Positions 59,810-64,000 of a stretch of DNA of 64,000 nucleotides are shown here, piece by piece. The notes under the pieces are model-generated. The model saw nothing but the letters and a program-made list of their open reading frames with translations, ran no database searches and was not told where the DNA came from. This stretch comes from Neckera pumila (lineage: Eukaryota > Streptophyta > Bryopsida > Hypnales > Neckeraceae), in assembly GCA_963969595.1 (NCBI GenBank), contig OZ018409.1:20554975-20618974 (forward strand). The letters run 5' to 3'. A program made the translations under genes and the position numbers. Each line of letters begins with the position of its first letter. The stretch's first letter is position 1.

Positions 59810-62190
59810 ATCATAATTTGTGAATTGTCATGTCAGTTTGTGAGCCACACTAATTGAATATATGGAAATTCACAGTTGGATCAGATCAATATAATGTGGT
59901 CTAAGTAGGCTATTTTACATTCTAACATCTCACATACTATGATCATCTTAGGCATCTTTCAAATGTAATTAAATTGAAAATTTTGAATACATCCATCCAA
60001 TTATACAATTTCATCCAATTTAACACTTGTAAATGAATTTTCATCCTAAATTCATCCAATCTTCACATTAATTGACTACATTCATCATAATTCAACTTGC
60101 AGAAGGGATCCATACTACCATATCTAGCTATTAGGGATGGCAAAAAATGAGTCCAAAAGAAGATGCCATAATTGGCAGATTTTTTTCTCAAATTTTTTGT
60201 ATGGAAAAAAGATGGTTTTCAAAAGAATATTCCTACTTAAAACAATTGCTAATAGTTTTCCAACTTTAATTAGATATTCAGTTGAAATGCCACCCCCCAA
60301 AGTTGAGAACATTTCTCAAACTCTTGCAATTTTAAACTCTTGTATTGATTAAATTGACTGAGTAGATATACACCGAGCTTCAATTGCACTTAGACAAGCA
60401 CTTGCACTACCATCACACCATTGTGTCTTCCCCTTTTTTGTGCAAGAGAGATCCATGCATCTAGAGAAATGAAAAATTGTTTACTCAAGGAAAGGTTTTT
60501 TCTAATTTCATTATGTCAACTTGGAAAATTGAACAATCCTATCTCTAGATTTCTAGCAAGTTTCTTGTATTGTAATGTTCTACATTTTCTTTTTGGAAAA
60601 TCTAACAACTAAGTACATTTACAATTTTGAAAATAGTCATCATCACATATTTGAAAAAGGCATTTAAAAAAATATGATTTTTTTAAATTTCATACTTTTA
60701 ATTTATCTTGGATGCTCCATCTATATGCCATTAGAAAAGTTTTCAAAGTTTGTTGGTTTTCTCCTCTAGAATATAGTTAATTAAGAAGATTATCTTGATG
60801 ACAAAAGTGGTTGTACTCACAACTCTCTCAAGCTCCAAATGAGGAGTCAAGATTTGTTTTGCCTCCTTTTTGCAATAAACCAATAGATGTTCTCTACTAT
60901 ATCAAAAGGAAATAAATGCAATTTTTTCCCAAACAAAACTTGGTTTCTTCAAAGCAATATATGTTTCCTTCTTGGTTCCCCCATGTTGAGCTTCTTGTAC
61001 TTGGCTAATTAAAAAACAAGAAATTAAAATGAATAAATCTGAAAGGAGATGTTTTTAGATTGTATCAAAATCTTGAAATCTACTAACTTTCTAAGTGTAT
61101 CGAGGACAAACAACACTCTAAGACAAGACTTTATAGATACATGGTGCATGGACAATGTGTTATGCTTTTGAACATTCCACATGCTCGAGTGGCATCTCTC
61201 TCTCAGTCTGCCTCTCAGACTAATCCGGACTAGAAAACCGGATTGATTATTTTTTCTTGCTATTTTTTTCTCTCTCTTCTTTAATGGTCACCGCTTCTTT
61301 AAAAAAAAATCTATTAACTTTCATTAATTGTCTAAAGCCAACTTGATTACCTATTCATTAATCCATCTACACAATTATAATTTAGAGCTACAAAAGAGTT
61401 GCCTAATATCTTTGTCCACTCGCCATTCTCAAACTATAAGCAATAAAATTTGAAGGCTCTGTGTACTAGATTATCAAATTCTTAAATTAGAAGTAATTCT
61501 CACAAACTTTACGATGCCGTAGATGTATTAGATTTGATGGAAGGTTGTTCTTTTCAGTTTTATTGTTTTCATTACCAACAACTGTGAGAATGTTTCAATT
61601 AGTTCATCAACCATACACTTTGCACATCATATCTACATATGAACTTCACAGAATATAACATTGTTCACCAACATTCCTTGCTCCCTTTAACTCAAAGAAC
61701 TAATAACCACGTATTTAGAAAAGAATGTCACGAAGTGTCCAAGCCTCTCCACTTTATTCTACCCATGCTTTGAGGGTCAATATTTTTGAAACATTCGAAA
61801 GTGTTTTGGAGATGACGTAACATGTTACAGACACATTTATGACTTTGTAAAGGCGTCAAAATTTTCTTAACAAACTTCTATTCACAAATCAAATTTTCTC
61901 TCAAATTTCTTCAAATTCGACTGATTTTTAACTTCTTTTCTTCATGAACCCCATGTCCAAAAAAGGAAAAATTTGCACTAGCAGTGGGATTCCCCCCCCC
62001 GCCACATTGGATATGATATGGCCCAACCGAGAGATTTCTGGAAAGTTTCGCAGCGCTAGCCCGTGATCATGTCCGTCGTCTCTCGGAGGGCCGTTCCGGT
62101 TTACTTTAAAGTTGTCTTTAATTGGCGGGCCTCTGACAGCCCCCCTGAAATGGATCATTCATTGCCATATTAGGGAAAATCAAAAGAAAA
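59810..62190. other. Spacer upstream of the BSK gene, no other gene seen
   Basis: AT-rich down to about 61920, then GC content rises towards the gene (from about 61980). No other supported coding sequence. The distal promoter of the BSK gene presumably lies at its 3' end. Confidence 0.45.
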
Positions 62191-62618
62191 AACGTAACCA
62201 ATAGCGAAAAAGAAAAAGGAGGGAAACCCAGAAAAAAAGGTTCCGTCACTCCCTCTCTGTCTGTCTTTCCCTCCCTCGTACTCTACTCCCTTTCTTACAT
62301 GAAGCTCTGTGCTCTACAGCTCTTGCTCATGTTTCTACACTGACCTCGGGTGAAGCTCGTGTGCGAGACAGAGACAGAGAGAGAGACTCAGGTTTGTAAG
62401 AGAAGCTAAGCTTAGTTGGGTTTGTGAAGAATAACGATCGAACGAGAGAGAGAAAGATCAAAGCTGTTTCGAGGAAGTCCGTGCGTGCGTGCGGGAAGGA
62501 CGGAATCTTTGGATCGAGTTGAAAGATTGTTCGATTGCGGGAAGCATTGGTGTCGGCAATGGCAGATTGAGGAAGGGGCGGGGATACCATACAGGGTGGT
62601 GTTGCGGGGGTGACAGGG
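62191..62618 (+). promoter_or_regulatory. Proximal promoter / 5' leader of the BSK gene with GA tracts and uORFs
   Basis: CT-rich then GA-rich simple tracts (62250-62290; 62363-62390; 62440-62457) are typical of plant 5' leaders. Two short upstream ORFs precede the main ATG: 62299-62343 (14 codons, MKLCALQLLLMFLH) and 62559-62570 (MAD). Whether they lie in the mature leader depends on the unknown transcription start. Confidence 0.5.
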
Positions 62619-64000
62619 ATGGGCTGCTTCAGTTCGAAGCCCAAGGCCTCGCACCGAAACACCCACAACGAGGTTGAAGATCCTGAGAAAGTTGAGTTAG
62701 GTTTGTGATTTCTCTACTTCGCAATTGGAGTATGGGTTGTGGACAGCAATGGGTATTCTACTGAGATTTCTTCTTTCTTGGCTCCATTTGGGTTTGGGAG
62801 CTTTCAGTTGGAGTTGTATTCGTTGGGGATGCGGTACTGTTGAGATCGTCATTTCGTGGAGGGCAATGGTGATCGGTTCTTTAAGGATGGGAGAGTACTT
62901 GAGTTGGGATGTGGGTTGCATTCGGCTGGGTTCGTTGGGCTGTTGTTGGGATGGTCTTGAATTTGGTGGTGGTTATTGTCGGTATAGATACTAGGTTTGA
63001 AGCTCCTGGGGATTTTGGTGTCCTGAATTGATGAGATGTTTGTTTTTTTGACGAGGAGAGCGTGTGTGAGGATGGAAACCAATCTTTGTCGCTTCTTGCT
63101 TGGCGGTAATTTCTTAAGTTAGGTCTAAGGTGGATAATAGTACTGGCGTTGCTTTATGCATTTGAACTGGTGTATAGGAGTGTGATTTTTTGGCTGCGGA
63201 GAAATCTTTGGGTACAAGAAACAGGTCTGTTGAGATCAATTTTTTCATGACTTCTCGTGCAATTTCAAAGTAGGAGGTTGTAGACGAGCGGAAGTGACAT
63301 AATAAGGAGAGTCTCATTTTATTTACTGATCATTGTTTTATTCTAGTCTTCGATTCACCATTTGCTATAAACACGAGCCGACTGGGATCAGTATAGCAGA
63401 CGGGATCAGGCTCAAAATGTTTCAGTGTACTTTCTTGTTTGTAGATTTTGTGGTTTGGTTCAGTCGGTACTGATTTTCGGTTTGGTGTACCACAAATTCT
63501 CAATTTTTCTGAGCACTGTTTAGTTATATGCACTGCTTGGTAGCCGAATTTCGGTACTCTGAACCTATTTTTGGTACTGTTTCATTGTTGACCTAAAGGA
63601 TGTTTCCTTTACCGAGGTAGAGGTAGCGGTAGCAGGGGAATAATTTTCGAGATGGTTTTGTTCCACGATTCTCAGGTTAGGAGAATATCATTTAGGTGGT
63701 TGTGATTTTAATTCTGAGTTAGGTGAATATTTTTTCGGCATTGAGATGAATCGAAGTTGCGAGTTGACAGCCTTGTCAGTGCTCGTGCGGTTAACCAGAA
63801 TGACAGACATCTGCATTGTGATGATGTGCAGAAAGCAATGGAAAACGAGCTGAAGCAGAGGCGGTGCCTGCGTTTAGAGAATTTACATTGGAGTCCTTGA
63901 AACTAGCTACCAAAGGGTTCAGCGCAGATCTCATCGTCTCGGAGAGCGGTGAGAAGGCACCCAACTTTGTGTACAGGGGCAAGCTCGACCAAAATCGCCT
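62619..64000 (+). CDS. BSK-like: Brassinosteroid-signaling kinase (BSK) family, 5' part
   Basis: Exon 1 is 62619-62700 (MGCFSSKPKASHRNTHNEVE...), intron 62701-63831 (GT-AG, phase 1), exon 2 from 63832 to beyond the window. Exon 2 reads VPAFREFTLESLKLATKGFS, then ADLIVSESGEKAPNFVYRGK, the highly characteristic start of the kinase domain in RLCK-XII/BSK proteins. The loop SESGEKAPNFVYRG replaces the usual Gly-rich loop, a known BSK trait. Gly2-Cys3 after Met predicts N-myristoylation and palmitoylation, hence plasma-membrane anchoring. In angiosperms BSKs are substrates of BRI1-type receptor kinases and relay to BSU1-type phosphatases; the full protein has a kinase-like domain then TPRs. Only about 84 residues are visible. 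No neighbour shares its function. Confidence 0.93.

Overview
The window looks like nuclear DNA from a land plant with a large, repeat-rich genome. Two genes support this: a spliced gene starting MGCFSS that continues into a brassinosteroid-signaling-kinase (BSK) type domain, and a seven-exon gene for a plastid-targeted membrane protein. All introns are GT-AG. The clade cannot be fixed from the sequence alone. Outside the genes the DNA is AT-rich, and I see no intact long ORF, tRNA, rRNA, CRISPR array or LTR retrotransposon.

Layout. 1-10650: two diverged tandem copies of a segment of about 4.4-4.6 kb, each ending in a minisatellite of about 39 bp period. 11340-28640: three diverged tandem copies of a 4.4-5.3 kb segment, each opening with a decayed exon-like cassette. 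28650-32200: AT-rich, no gene. 32238-35750 (minus strand): plastid-protein gene. 35966-36805: two tandem copies of a GC-richer repeat at its promoter. 38400-38790: decayed PIF/Harbinger transposase. 40067-44385: a transposon containing two further insertions. 45340-47720: interrupted foldback. 48108-49400: CACTA-like end and hairpins. 53327-54710: large near-perfect palindrome. 62619-64000+: 5' part of a BSK gene, cut by the window edge.

The most striking content is a swarm of about 18 non-autonomous DNA elements (mostly 427-936 bp). They end in CCCC(T)AAAGG-like inverted repeats and are flanked on both sides by TTAA. Because the host segments are duplicated, the same locus can be compared with and without the element. 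In at least two cases the other copy holds a single TTAA where the element would be, which shows a 4-bp TTAA target duplication. CCC ends plus TTAA are the signature of the piggyBac superfamily. Several families also carry a palindrome of about 15-19 bp starting 14-15 bp inside one end only. The elements are nested in each other, form tail-to-tail palindromes, and in one case two different elements entered the same TTAA in different paralogous copies. No piggyBac-type transposase is visible here, so it must be encoded elsewhere or be extinct.
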